A program made the translations under genes and the position numbers. 36,190 nt of DNA from Clostridia bacterium. Lineage in GTDB: Bacteria; Bacillota; Clostridia; Oscillospirales; CAG-272. Under the pieces are notes generated by a model. It was not told the origin of the DNA and did no database searches. It saw nothing but the letters and a program-made list of their open reading frames with translations. This document shows positions 7,097 to 14,897 of this stretch, in pieces. The stretch is from the NCBI GenBank assembly GCA_017481265.1, contig JAFUPK010000110.1:1-36190 (forward strand), written 5' to 3'. How positions within the stretch are numbered: the stretch's first letter is position 1; each line of letters begins with the position of its first letter.

Positions 7097-7852
7097 ATGA
7101 AAATCGGAATCATCACCGGCGCTTCATCGGGTCTCGGACGCGAGATCTTAAAAAATGCGCCTAAGTATTTCTCGGATATTGAAGAGTACTGGATCATATC
7201 AAGAAACAGATCTGCACTTGAAGATGCGGCTAATGAGTCCACCGTAAAAACAAAGGTGATCCTCCTCGACCTTACATCAAAAGACGATATAAGTAAAATA
7301 AAGGCTGAGCTTGAGACAGCCTCTGCCGATGTAAGGCTTCTCGTCAACAACTCGGGCTGCGGATTTCTATCGGATTTTGACATATCGGATCCGTCAGAGC
7401 AAGGACTAATGATCGACCTTAATGTCCGCGCACTCACCATGGTTACTCATACGGTTCTTCCGTATATGTCACAGGGGGCGGCCGTAATCAACATATCGTC
7501 CATCGCTTCATTCTGTCCGAACGCCCGAATGACCGTTTACAGCTCTACCAAAGCTTACGTTACTTCCTTCAGCCGCGGACTGAAGTACGAGCTGCGCAAA
7601 CGTAAGACAAATGTCTGCGCGGTTTGCCCCGGACCGATGGATACACCGTTCATAACGAAAGGCGGAATCAAGGGTCAGTCAAAGACTTTTGAAACACTCC
7701 CTTATTGCAAAGTCGATAAGACCGCCAAGGGCGCACTGAAAGCGGCGAAAAGAGGCAAGGGAGTCTATACTCCAACTGCTTTCTTCAAGTTCTACAGAGT
7801 TCTTGCAAAGATCTTGCCACACAGTATTGTAATACCTCTTGCAAAGACCTGA
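7097..7852 (+). CDS. Short-chain dehydrogenase/reductase (SDR)
   Basis: A 251-residue classical SDR with the Rossmann cofactor motif TGASSGLG (7-14), NNSG (84-87) and the catalytic Ser135, Tyr148 and Lys152 (YSSTK). It therefore catalyses an NAD(P)-dependent oxidation or reduction of a hydroxyl/carbonyl group; the arginine at 36 after strand 2 (SRN) favours NADPH (inference). The C-terminus, with TPFITKG and a basic hydrophobic tail, resembles the DltE/YdfG-like and 3-oxoacyl reductase-like SDRs of unknown substrate. The ATG at 7097 has GGAG five bases upstream. It lies behind an attenuator-like hairpin and ends at a strong convergent terminator. Confidence 0.88.
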   Translation: MKIGIITGASSGLGREILKNAPKYFSDIEEYWIISRNRSALEDAANESTVKTKVILLDLTSKDDISKIKAELETASADVRLLVNNSGCGFLSDFDISDPSEQGLMIDLNVRALTMVTHTVLPYMSQGAAVINISSIASFCPNARMTVYSSTKAYVTSFSRGLKYELRKRKTNVCAVCPGPMDTPFITKGGIKGQSKTFETLPYCKVDKTAKGALKAAKRGKGVYTPTAFFKFYRVLAKILPHSIVIPLAKT

Positions 7853-7856
7853 CCTT

Positions 7857-7907
7857 AAAAAAGATACCGTCTTCCTGTGCAAAACACTTGGAACACGGTA
7901 TCTTTTT
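7857..7907. terminator. Bidirectional terminator
   Basis: Arms AAAAAGATACCGT (7858-7870) and ACGGTATCTTTTT (7895-7907) form a perfect 13-bp stem with U-runs on both strands. The 24-base apical region can itself pair partly (TTCC with GGAA, GTG with CAC). It separates the dehydrogenase gene from the convergent HAD phosphatase gene. Confidence 0.85.
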
Positions 7908-7909
7908 GA

Positions 7910-8557
7910 TCATATTTCTTTTATTTTGCTTATAATATCCATAGGAGTTTCGGCAAGAGAAACTGCACCTGCTGTCGTAAGCTCATCTGCATCTCCGAAG
8001 CCGTACAAAACGCCGATGCAGGGAAGTGAACATTCAGCGGCGCCGTGAACATCGTGATGACGGTCTCCGATCATAATAGCTTCGTCGGGTGAAATATCAA
8101 AGCTGTCGAGAACGTATCTGATAACGTCGGCTTTCTTTCCTCGGCTGCCGTCAAAGGTCGCGCCTCCGATAAACGTGAAATAACCGTCGATCTTAAATCT
8201 TGCGCAAATGCGGCGCGCAAACTCCTCGGGCTTTGATGTTGCAAGATAAAGCTTATAACCCAGCTTGCAAAGCTCCTCGAGAAGGTAAAGAACGCCTTCG
8301 TACATCTCGTTCTCAAATATTCCTGTTTCTTTGTAGTACTTTCGGTACACAACCACAGCTTCTGCGGCATCTTCGCTTGAGAGACCGAGATATTCCTCAA
8401 AAGCATCGTGGAGGGGAGGACCAATAAACTTGAGCCTTTCGGATTTCGGCGGTACTTCTATCCCAAAATGCCGCATAGCACACGCAACACCGTTTGTAAT
8501 ACCGTCGGAATTGTCGGAGATTACTCCGTCAAGGTCGAAAAGAATGTGCTTTATCAT
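7910..8557 (-). CDS. HAD family hydrolase, phosphoglycolate phosphatase-like
   Basis: A 215-residue HAD subfamily IA protein with motif I DLDGV (Asp8, Asp10), a helical C1 cap (about 15-85), motif II ATSK (106-109), Lys141/142 and motif IV GDRHHD (Asp165, Asp169). It resembles Gph/PpaX-type phosphatases, but substrate range in this group is broad and cannot be fixed from sequence. It is the second gene of an operon, starting seven bases after the stop of the YfbR-like nucleotidase. Its ribosome site GAGG lies in the end of that gene. The pairing suggests a joint role in clearing phosphorylated metabolites such as nucleotides (inference). Confidence 0.87.
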   Translation of the reverse strand: MIKHILFDLDGVISDNSDGITNGVACAMRHFGIEVPPKSERLKFIGPPLHDAFEEYLGLSSEDAAEAVVVYRKYYKETGIFENEMYEGVLYLLEELCKLGYKLYLATSKPEEFARRICARFKIDGYFTFIGGATFDGSRGKKADVIRYVLDSFDISPDEAIMIGDRHHDVHGAAECSLPCIGVLYGFGDADELTTAGAVSLAETPMDIISKIKEI

Positions 8558-8564
8558 AGTCTTA

Positions 8565-9143
8565 TTACCTCATTTCGTCTATGGTGAGGCTGTAGCTGCC
8601 TAAAAACTCTTTCCTGAAATAGTCAAGAGAGGGGAGATCAAAGGAGTCAAGCTTCTTTTCAGTGCTCGCGGCGGCTCCGTCAAAGTCGCGGTTGCCTGCC
8701 TTCTTTTCTTCGAGGCACTTGATATAAGCACAAAGCGTGTCTGCGGCTTTGATTATCTTTCTCTCGTGCTCACTCATTGAACATCCTGTTAATATTCCTT
8801 CGTATGCAGGACGGAGTTTTTCAGGTAGCTTTGAGAGAAGCATTTCGGATGTTTCGTCCTCGATCTTGTGGTATGCTTCCTTGATCTCGTCATTGTAGTA
8901 TTTTACAGGGGTCGGCATATCACCCGTTATTATCTCAGACGCATCGTGATAGAGAGCTGAGAGGGCAAGTCTTTCGGGATTCAAAGATCCTCCGAACAGC
9001 TCATTTTCGATGACTGCAAGTGCATGGGCGATAACCGCACTCTGGTAAAGATGCTCGCTGAGCGTTTCCGTCTCAGTATTACGCATCAGTCCCCAGCGGC
9101 GGATGTATTTTGTTCTGTTTATATATGCAAAAAAGTGGTTCAT
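8565..9143 (-). CDS. yfbR: YfbR-type 5'-deoxynucleotidase (HD domain)
   Basis: A 192-residue HD-domain hydrolase that lines up with E. coli YfbR over nearly its whole length, including RWGLMRNTETETLSEH, YHDASE and TGDMPTPVKYYN. The metal ligands are His31, His66, Asp67 and Asp135, each two positions below the E. coli numbering. YfbR dephosphorylates deoxyribonucleoside 5'-monophosphates to deoxynucleosides, contributing to dNTP balance and thymidine formation. It is cytoplasmic. The ATG at 9143 follows a clear promoter; there is no strong Shine-Dalgarno in the sequence immediately upstream. A HAD phosphatase follows in the same transcript. Confidence 0.93.
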   Translation of the reverse strand: MNHFFAYINRTKYIRRWGLMRNTETETLSEHLYQSAVIAHALAVIENELFGGSLNPERLALSALYHDASEIITGDMPTPVKYYNDEIKEAYHKIEDETSEMLLSKLPEKLRPAYEGILTGCSMSEHERKIIKAADTLCAYIKCLEEKKAGNRDFDGAAASTEKKLDSFDLPSLDYFRKEFLGSYSLTIDEMR

Positions 9144-9175
9144 AGTAATCTGACTCCGTATCGTAATGTATTTAT

Positions 9176-9204
9176 ATTTTAACCCGAGCGGAGAGAAAAA
9201 TCAA
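9176..9204 (-). promoter_or_regulatory. Promoter of the yfbR-HAD operon
   Basis: On the minus strand, TTGATT (9199-9204), a 17-base spacer and TAAAAT (9176-9181), about 30 bases before the yfbR ATG. Confidence 0.7.
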
Positions 9205-9253
9205 GTAAAATGATGTTTTTGTGCAAATTAAGTTAAAAAAAGAGAAATTGTTG

Positions 9254-9284
9254 TGACCGAGAGCGCCTAAAAATCGTGTATAAT
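9254..9284 (+). promoter_or_regulatory. Candidate ECF-type autoregulatory promoter
   Basis: TGACC (9254-9258), a 16-base spacer and CGTGTA (9275-9280) upstream of the sigma gene have the spacing of ECF sigma promoters, which are often autoregulated. A TATAAT (9279-9284) overlaps the -10, but its best -35 partner is at a poor 22-base spacing, which favours the ECF reading. Sequence-based inference only. Confidence 0.5.
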
Positions 9285-9314
9285 GGTGAAATGAACTTAA
9301 AGGAGGTAATCTTG

Positions 9315-9872
9315 ATGGATGACTCAAAAATTATTGAGCTGTACTGGCAGAGAAGCGAATGCGCGATCAGTGCAACTTCCGAGAAGTACGGTAAGTATTG
9401 CTACGCTATAGCATACAACATTCTCGGCAACAGGTCAGACAGCGAAGAATGCGTGAATGACACATACCTCAGAACTTGGGAATCCATTCCCCCAAAACGG
9501 CCGTCTAAGCTGTCAGCATACCTTGGAATGATAACGCGTAACCTTTCCATTGACCGTTACAGGTCAATGAGCGTCGAAAAGCGAGGAAAGGGACAGATAC
9601 CGCTCGTGCTTGATGAAATGAGGTACTGCTTTGACACCTGCGATGATCTTGTTGATTCAATCGCTATCAGCGAGGTTATAAACGCTTTTCTCAAAGGGCT
9701 CTCGGATGAAAAAAGGCGCATCTTTTTGCGGCGGTATTGGTATTTTTCAAGCATAAAGGAAATAGCTAAGGATTTCGGATACGGTGAAAGCAAGGTTAAA
9801 ATGATGCTTCTCAGATTACGTGAGGAACTGCTTATGCACATGAACAAGGAGGGCTATAGCTATGAAAAATGA
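9315..9872 (+). CDS. ECF-family RNA polymerase sigma factor
   Basis: A 185-residue sigma-70 family protein with sigma2 at about 14-82 (DSEECVNDTYLRTWESIPP, ITRNLSIDRYR) and sigma4 at about 115-172 (helix-turn-helix IKEIAKDFGYGESKVKMML). The LVLDEM segment between the domains is typical of a large clostridial ECF group. The ATG at 9315 was chosen over the longer frame because AAGGAGG lies eight bases upstream; the alternative upstream start falls inside the promoter. It overlaps the start of the next gene by 11 bases, the usual arrangement of an ECF sigma factor with its membrane regulator. The target regulon is not visible apart from its own candidate promoter. Confidence 0.92.
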   Translation: MDDSKIIELYWQRSECAISATSEKYGKYCYAIAYNILGNRSDSEECVNDTYLRTWESIPPKRPSKLSAYLGMITRNLSIDRYRSMSVEKRGKGQIPLVLDEMRYCFDTCDDLVDSIAISEVINAFLKGLSDEKRRIFLRRYWYFSSIKEIAKDFGYGESKVKMMLLRLREELLMHMNKEGYSYEK

Positions 9873-11277
9873 AAATTATTTTGAAATAATGGATAATATC
9901 GACGAGAATTTTATACTTGATGCCGCACCGGTACATAAAACTAAAAAACAAGTACCCCTTAAACTGATCATAGCAGCAGCTATCGTTGCCGTCGTCTGTG
10001 CTTCGCTTTTCCTCGGAGTTAACAGCATAAGAAAGAATGAAATAAAACTCACCGTAGATACAAGTCTGTGCTCAGAGCTTCAAGTGGAAGAAGAGCTTAT
10101 CGTGAATACGGATTCTATACATAGCGAAAGCGTCGAAGCATTACAGGATGTAACAGCGGATTCGAAAGCGCATACTACTGATCCTATTGCTGATCCTGAT
10201 CCTGTTCCTGATCAAGTTGATGGGCTTCCTACCTTAACAGCAGAGCTTCTCTTAAGCGGTATGGGACAGGAGGGACATCTTGTTTATGATATTTCCGATC
10301 TTGATAAAAACAGCCCGTTTGATCCTTCACGTGAACTGAAAAGTCTCCCGGTATATAAGAATCTTGCTTATGACCCTTATACGCAGGAGCATCCGACCTC
10401 TTACCTTTCGCGTAACGAGATGCGTGATATTGCAGAGAAGATCGCGCTTCGCTTAAATGTACATATAGAGGGTCATAAGTGCTTTGATTACCTTGAAAAC
10501 GAGGGCTTTGTTGACGTTACTGATGACGCAAGTATTACCGAGGGGATTATTTATTATCTCTTATACACAGACAAGTTTACACTGATTGTCGGCGCATTCG
10601 GGCAGTATTCTTTTAGTTTTAATGAGGGATGTGCCATCTCTTTACCGCACGAACTGATCCCGTCAGGTGATTCACCGACATCTGATGAAACTGTTCGCGT
10701 TTTTGATTATCTTAGTAGTTACTACAGCGATTACATCTGTGTTCCCAACATCGTTGGCGCAGTTACGAGGGACTACAACTTTTACGGTGAATTGTTTGAT
10801 ACCTCTCAAAATTTTTACCGGTTGATCAAAGATGACTATGAGGCATCCATACTGAATTTTAATTTTGATAATTACAGTGTGAAGTTCAGCGATGATCTCA
10901 CGTGCGTTACCCAAATTGGTGTACCGTGGGATCTTGAACGTCTGACGCAGAAGCTCGGTGATTATCCTGTTATAAACTATACCGAAGCAATTGATGCATT
11001 GATTGAAGGCAAATATCTCTCTACTGTGGCTGAGGATCTGTGCCTTAATGACGGCAAGGTAAAAAAGGACAATGTGCACATGACTGAAATCGTATATTTT
11101 AAGCAGAGCGGCAACAAGTTTTTCATTCCATACTACAAATTTTACGTTCTCCTTGATTATCATAATGAAAAATCTCCCGAGAATCTTAAGAATTATGGGA
11201 TCTTTTATGTGCCTGCAGTAGAAAGTCGTTTTTTCAAAAATTATTCTCTCACGCTCGGCCAGTGGGTTCTCGACTGA
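9862..11277 (+). CDS. Membrane-anchored putative anti-sigma protein
   Basis: A 471-residue protein with a short cytoplasmic N-terminus (about 1-33), one transmembrane helix (34-53), a Asp/Pro-rich linker (about 107-119) and an extracytoplasmic domain of about 350 residues. The N-terminal NIDENFILDA stretch (12-21) matches a motif common at the start of membrane proteins paired with clostridial ECF sigma factors. The gene overlaps the sigma gene by 11 bases and is translationally coupled to it. A role as sensor and inhibitor of the sigma factor is inferred from this layout. The exposed domain matches no family I recognise; it contains few cysteines and many aromatic beta-strand-like segments. 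No terminator separates it from the next gene, which has its own promoter. Confidence 0.75.
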   Translation: MKNENYFEIMDNIDENFILDAAPVHKTKKQVPLKLIIAAAIVAVVCASLFLGVNSIRKNEIKLTVDTSLCSELQVEEELIVNTDSIHSESVEALQDVTADSKAHTTDPIADPDPVPDQVDGLPTLTAELLLSGMGQEGHLVYDISDLDKNSPFDPSRELKSLPVYKNLAYDPYTQEHPTSYLSRNEMRDIAEKIALRLNVHIEGHKCFDYLENEGFVDVTDDASITEGIIYYLLYTDKFTLIVGAFGQYSFSFNEGCAISLPHELIPSGDSPTSDETVRVFDYLSSYYSDYICVPNIVGAVTRDYNFYGELFDTSQNFYRLIKDDYEASILNFNFDNYSVKFSDDLTCVTQIGVPWDLERLTQKLGDYPVINYTEAIDALIEGKYLSTVAEDLCLNDGKVKKDNVHMTEIVYFKQSGNKFFIPYYKFYVLLDYHNEKSPENLKNYGIFYVPAVESRFFKNYSLTLGQWVLD

Positions 11278-11283
11278 AAAGTC

Positions 11284-11312
11284 TTGAAATCGACCGTGTA
11301 ATGTGGTATACT
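11284..11312 (+). promoter_or_regulatory. Sigma-A promoter of the three-helix membrane protein gene
   Basis: TTGAAA (11284-11289), a 17-base spacer and TATACT (11307-11312), starting seven bases after the anti-sigma gene. Confidence 0.8.
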
Positions 11313-11341
11313 ATCCTTATCAAAGCGAAAGGAATCACATT

Positions 11342-13021
11342 ATGGCAAGCTATAAAGACAAGACATCGGCGCCGATCGTAAGAGCAGTTATTTGGCTCGC
11401 GCTGTCGCTTCTTATCATCGGTATAGCATTTTACGTTGCACTTCCACCCATCAATCCACACGCAGGTGAGTTTTGGGCATTTCTATTCTTCTGCACGGCA
11501 GTTGTCCTCGTTCTCGACATCGTTATCAACGGACTTTTCTCCCTTTTCGGAGATCTTCTGTCGGGTAAGGTTTCAAGGAACAGCTTCACAAGTTTTCCGA
11601 AGAGGATAAAGATAACTCTTATCGTCGCCGGAATAGTGATCGTTCTTCTTATTATACTGAATATATTCTCGTCTCAGTTCATCAGATCGGGATCCTACAG
11701 CTCCATGATCGAGCTTAATGAAGTGCCCTTCGAGGAAGCCCTTGCTGAGACCGAATATGTTTCGGACATCGCTCTTATGGACTCAACTTCCGCACAGATC
11801 ATCGGTAACAGAACACTCGGATCGCTTTCGGACCTCGTATCGCAGTTTATAATTGCAGAGGATTATACACAGATCGCCCTTGAGAGCGTACCCTTTAAGG
11901 TAGCGCCTCTTGAGTATGCTTCTTTCTTCAAGTGGCTCAGCAACAAGAGCGACGGTATACCCGGTTATGTAAAGGTCGATCCTGTAAACTTCGATGCTGA
12001 ATTTGTACGCCTTGCAGAGGGTGAGTATATAAGATATTCTCCTTCTTCATATTTCGGAACAGATCTTATGCGTAAGCTTCGATTCAGCTATCCCTTTGAT
12101 ATCTTCGGCGAACCTAATTTTGAGGTAAACGAAGAGGGAAGACCGTATTGGGTATGTCCTACAATGTCTCCGAGAGCAGGATGGTTCGGCGGATACGATG
12201 TTTCGGGTGTCGTTATCCTTGATGCCGCTACAGGTGAAAGCGAAAAGTATAAGCTTGGCGAGATTCCCGATTGGGTCGACATAGTTTACGACGGCTATCT
12301 CATCTGTCAGAAGTACGACTGGTACGGCGAGCTTTCAGGCGGATATCTCAACTATATGTTCAGCCAAACGGGATGTACGGCAACGACCGACGATTTCGGT
12401 TATAAAATAATTGGAAATGACGTGTATATCTACACCGGTGTTACTTCACTTTCAAGTGATGCCGCAAATATCGGATTTATCCTTGTAAACTCACGCACAG
12501 GCGAATATCAGTATTTCCCGGTTCCCGGTGCGGAAGAGTACTCGGCAATGTCTGCTGCAGCCGGTGCAGTTCAGCAGTATGGCTACACCGCATCCTTCCC
12601 ATCTCTCATCAACGTGAAGGGCGAGCCTACCTATATCATGGTGCTGAAGGATGCAAGCCAGATAGTCAAGATGTACGCTATGGTAAATGTACGCAACTAC
12701 AATATAGTTGTTACTGCAACCGATCAGGCAGAGGTATATGAAAAATATATCGAAGCTGCAGGACTTTCAAAAAACGAGGAGCCTCCTGTAGATGAAACAG
12801 AGCTTTCTGAAGCAGAGTTTATTGTATCAGAGGTGCACTTTATTACTACTGACGGCAATACTGTGGGTTATATCAAGTGTGCTGACAAGTCTATATGCTC
12901 CGTGCCGTTTACGCCCGAGCTTCTTCTCCTTGAAAACGGTGACAAAATTAAGTTAAAGTATTCAAGTGAGAACAATGGAATCTACACAGGGTTGGTATTT
13001 GAAATTATTTCTAATGATTAA
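11342..13021 (+). CDS. Membrane protein with three N-terminal helices and a large exposed domain
   Basis: A 559-residue protein with transmembrane helices at about 16-35, 45-68 and 90-109, followed by roughly 450 residues predicted to lie outside the membrane. The exposed part has repeated aromatic/glycine-rich beta-type segments (for example PYWVCPTMSPRAGWFGGYDV), as in bacterial propeller or PepSY-like surface domains. I do not recognise a named family. The ATG at 11342 has AAAGGA eight bases upstream; a longer frame from 11303 begins inside the promoter and is rejected. The gene ends at a perfect bidirectional terminator. Its position after an ECF module suggests, but does not prove, an envelope-related role. 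Confidence 0.85.
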   Translation: MASYKDKTSAPIVRAVIWLALSLLIIGIAFYVALPPINPHAGEFWAFLFFCTAVVLVLDIVINGLFSLFGDLLSGKVSRNSFTSFPKRIKITLIVAGIVIVLLIILNIFSSQFIRSGSYSSMIELNEVPFEEALAETEYVSDIALMDSTSAQIIGNRTLGSLSDLVSQFIIAEDYTQIALESVPFKVAPLEYASFFKWLSNKSDGIPGYVKVDPVNFDAEFVRLAEGEYIRYSPSSYFGTDLMRKLRFSYPFDIFGEPNFEVNEEGRPYWVCPTMSPRAGWFGGYDVSGVVILDAATGESEKYKLGEIPDWVDIVYDGYLICQKYDWYGELSGGYLNYMFSQTGCTATTDDFGYKIIGNDVYIYTGVTSLSSDAANIGFILVNSRTGEYQYFPVPGAEEYSAMSAAAGAVQQYGYTASFPSLINVKGEPTYIMVLKDASQIVKMYAMVNVRNYNIVVTATDQAEVYEKYIEAAGLSKNEEPPVDETELSEAEFIVSEVHFITTDGNTVGYIKCADKSICSVPFTPELLLLENGDKIKLKYSSENNGIYTGLVFEIISND

Positions 13022-13056
13022 AAAATAAAATGCGGCTTTCGCCGCATTTTATTTTT
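13021..13056. terminator. Strong bidirectional terminator
   Basis: A perfect 16-bp stem (13021-13036 with 13041-13056) has a GC-rich top (GCGGC-TTTC-GCCGC) and A/T tails giving U-runs on both strands. It ends the membrane protein gene (plus) and the Asn-rich gene (minus). A 12-bp palindrome CCCTTATAAGGG lies next to it at about 13062-13073. Confidence 0.9.
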
Positions 13057-13072
13057 GTACCCCTTATAAGGG

Positions 13073-13219
13073 TCAGTCTTCGTAATTATTATTGCTCTGG
13101 TTCTTATTCTGATTCTTGTTTTGGTTCTGATTCTGGCTATTATTCTGATTCTTGTTCTGGTTCTTGTTCTGATTCTTCATGTTATTCTTCATCTGATTGT
13201 TATTCTGATTGTTGTTCAT
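13073..13219 (-). CDS. 48-residue Asn/Gln/Lys-rich low-complexity protein
   Basis: The protein consists of 24 Asn, 10 Gln and 6 Lys among 48 residues, arranged in NQNKNQ-like repeats, and ends in NNNYED. The ATG at 13219 is preceded by AAAGGA nine bases upstream, which is why this start is preferred over a longer frame beginning at 13345. A real coding role is supported by that ribosome site and the terminator just after the stop. The composition predicts an intrinsically disordered, prion-like or hydrophilin-type protein. Similar small Asn-rich proteins occur in Clostridia, but I know of no function. The repeats also make the DNA a degenerate ATTCTG/GTTCTT microsatellite, so repeat number may vary between strains. 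Confidence 0.65.
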   Translation of the reverse strand: MNNNQNNNQMKNNMKNQNKNQNKNQNNSQNQNQNKNQNKNQSNNNYED

Positions 13220-13301
13220 ATTGCAGTATCCTTTCGGGGACGCCGGCGCTTTAATGCTGCTGTCGTCCTGTAATTCTGTAAGATGTCGGTTTGTCGTGAA
13301 T

Positions 13302-13330
13302 ACAGCGTACATATTTGTGGGGTACGCTGT
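13302..13330. repeat. Inverted repeat between the SLH gene and the Asn-rich gene
   Basis: ACAGCGTAC (13302-13310) and GTACGCTGT (13322-13330) form a perfect 9-bp stem with an 11-base loop. No U-run follows on the minus strand, so it is either an operator, an RNA-processing hairpin or a weak terminator of the SLH gene. No convincing sigma-A promoter is visible between it and the Asn-rich gene. Confidence 0.55.
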
Positions 13331-13358
13331 TATTTTCCCACGCACATGAGTGTTTTAT

Positions 13359-14621
13359 TCACATATAAATATTTTTTGCGGCGTAGATCATCTGCGCTGT
13401 CTCAGCACGGGTAACCGGTCTCATGGGATCTATATAGTTCGCATTTCCGCTGATAATACCGATAGTTGACAGTGCCTTCATATCAGCTTCTGCCCATGCA
13501 GGAATTTTATCAAAATCAGAGAAAACAGTTAATGCTCTCTCTCCTTCAGCACCCAAGATGCGGTTAAGGATAACTGCTGCTTCTGCACGGCTTATTACAT
13601 CGGTGGGACGGAAATATACTTGTCCGTTTACAGTTTCACCCTTGATTATACCGAGTTTATAAGCCGCGGCAGCATAACCCTTGTGTCCGTCACTAATACT
13701 TGAATCGTCCGCAAAAACAGTGGTTACATCAGGAAGCTCGCCTGCACCGAGCGCCTTCATTACGGCTTTGAGAAACTCCTCACGTGTAAGAGATTCATCG
13801 GGATCGAAATAAAGCTTTCCATTTTCTGCAATCACATCCATAGATCCGTCAGCTATTGCCGAAAGCGCAGCGTTGTATGCCCAGTGACCATCCATATCGG
13901 ATAATACTGCATCCGTGGCGCGCTCGCTGATTTTTAAATTAACGGTACATTTTTCAGAATATGCTCCAAATTCGTCTTTGACCCTGTAGGTGAAGCTGTC
14001 TGCGCCAACAACGCCCTCGTAAGGAGTATATGTGAAGCTGCCTACAGAATGATCTGTTATCGTCAAAAGACCCTTTGTCGGATAATCAACAGCTTCAAAG
14101 TACAGCTTATCTCCGTCCTCATCGTATCCGTAAAGAGAACCAAAGCAAGTGATATCTGTTTGTGTCACTGTACTGACTGCTCCGCCATTGGCGATACAGG
14201 GGGCTGAATTTTTTCTGTCCATTCCTTTAATTACGCATTTAATACTGTAGCTGTTAGGGCAGGTGAATTCAAAGGATGCAAGCCTGTTATCTCCTTTAGG
14301 CTCAAAATATAAAAGCCCAAGGTTTCCTTTTGAGATCGTCTGACCTTCAAATACGTCAGTGTTGCCGAGCTTCAAAACACCGTCTGTTTCGCTTGGCAGG
14401 GTACTTATTTTGATTTGTGATGGGATTGTCCCGAGTACCATCTCAAAATCTTCCTCGGAAAAGGTAACGGCTGTTCCCGCAAGTGATGATTTTACCATAA
14501 CTGTTTCTGAAGAAATAACGTCGAGTGCCGGGGATAGCTTCGGTACTGCGGAAATAACGGTTGCTGTAGCTACAACAGCAGTTAGAGTCAGTGCAATTAT
14601 TGTAAATAGTCTTTTTTTCAT
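13359..14621 (-). CDS. Secreted S-layer-homology (SLH) domain protein
   Basis: A 420-residue exported protein. Residues 1-26 are a Sec signal peptide (MKKRLF, hydrophobic core, AVP). Residues 155-230 form a cadherin-like/VCBS-type beta domain (YGYDEDGDKLYF ... GADSFTYRVKDEFGAYS). Three SLH repeats follow at about 238-290, 300-358 and 366-415, each with the usual YFxPxxxxTRxE or similar signature. SLH repeats bind pyruvylated secondary cell-wall polymer, so the protein is anchored to the wall surface. The N-terminal 130 residues are unrecognised. The ATG at 14621 is chosen because the signal peptide starts there; the longer frame has a non-signal extension. The ribosome site (GGAT) is weak and lies in a small hairpin (14630-14644). 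Confidence 0.88.
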   Translation of the reverse strand: MKKRLFTIIALTLTAVVATATVISAVPKLSPALDVISSETVMVKSSLAGTAVTFSEEDFEMVLGTIPSQIKISTLPSETDGVLKLGNTDVFEGQTISKGNLGLLYFEPKGDNRLASFEFTCPNSYSIKCVIKGMDRKNSAPCIANGGAVSTVTQTDITCFGSLYGYDEDGDKLYFEAVDYPTKGLLTITDHSVGSFTYTPYEGVVGADSFTYRVKDEFGAYSEKCTVNLKISERATDAVLSDMDGHWAYNAALSAIADGSMDVIAENGKLYFDPDESLTREEFLKAVMKALGAGELPDVTTVFADDSSISDGHKGYAAAAYKLGIIKGETVNGQVYFRPTDVISRAEAAVILNRILGAEGERALTVFSDFDKIPAWAEADMKALSTIGIISGNANYIDPMRPVTRAETAQMIYAAKNIYM

Positions 14622-14776
14622 TGATGTTATCCGAACGAGTCGGACACCCTTTCTAAAAAGTGATCTGTATGGAGTATTTGTTTTTTGCGGAAATATATAC
14701 GTCACTACACTTTTTATTGTAAAATTTATTTTTAGCGAAAAAAGCACTTGATTTTTTCATATAAGTGATGTATCAT

Positions 14777-14804
14777 AACATAGTATAAACTGTCCGGTCG
14801 TCAA
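14777..14804 (-). promoter_or_regulatory. Possible promoter of the SLH gene with a long 5' leader
   Basis: On the minus strand, TTGACG (14799-14804), a 16-base spacer and TATGTT (14777-14782). If used, the transcript has an untranslated leader of about 150 bases holding a CACTT/AAGTG hairpin followed by six U (arms 14745-14749 and 14763-14767). The -10 is weak. Confidence 0.4.
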
Positions 14805-14827
14805 GAGCGGGCTTTTTCCGCGTTGTT

Positions 14828-14856
14828 TTGACTGCTTGCAATACCTCAGTTGTATA
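14828..14856 (+). promoter_or_regulatory. Promoter of the pth-mfd operon
   Basis: TTGACT (14828-14833), a 17-base spacer and TGTATA (14851-14856), with TATAAG three bases further as an alternative -10. It lies back-to-back with the SLH promoter. Confidence 0.55.
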
Positions 14857-14897
14857 AGGGCAGGATCGTAATATTAAGGAAGGTCAGGTCTTAGTTT

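Noticed and set aside
13089-13190. Tandem repeats that might be a CRISPR array
   Set aside because: The units are 6-12 bases, lack spacers and are explained by the NQNK coding repeats.
13030-13254. A Ser/Tyr/Cys-rich plus-strand frame opposite the Asn-rich gene
   Set aside because: It begins within the terminator stem and is the complement of the Asn-rich repeats. The minus-strand frame has the ribosome site.
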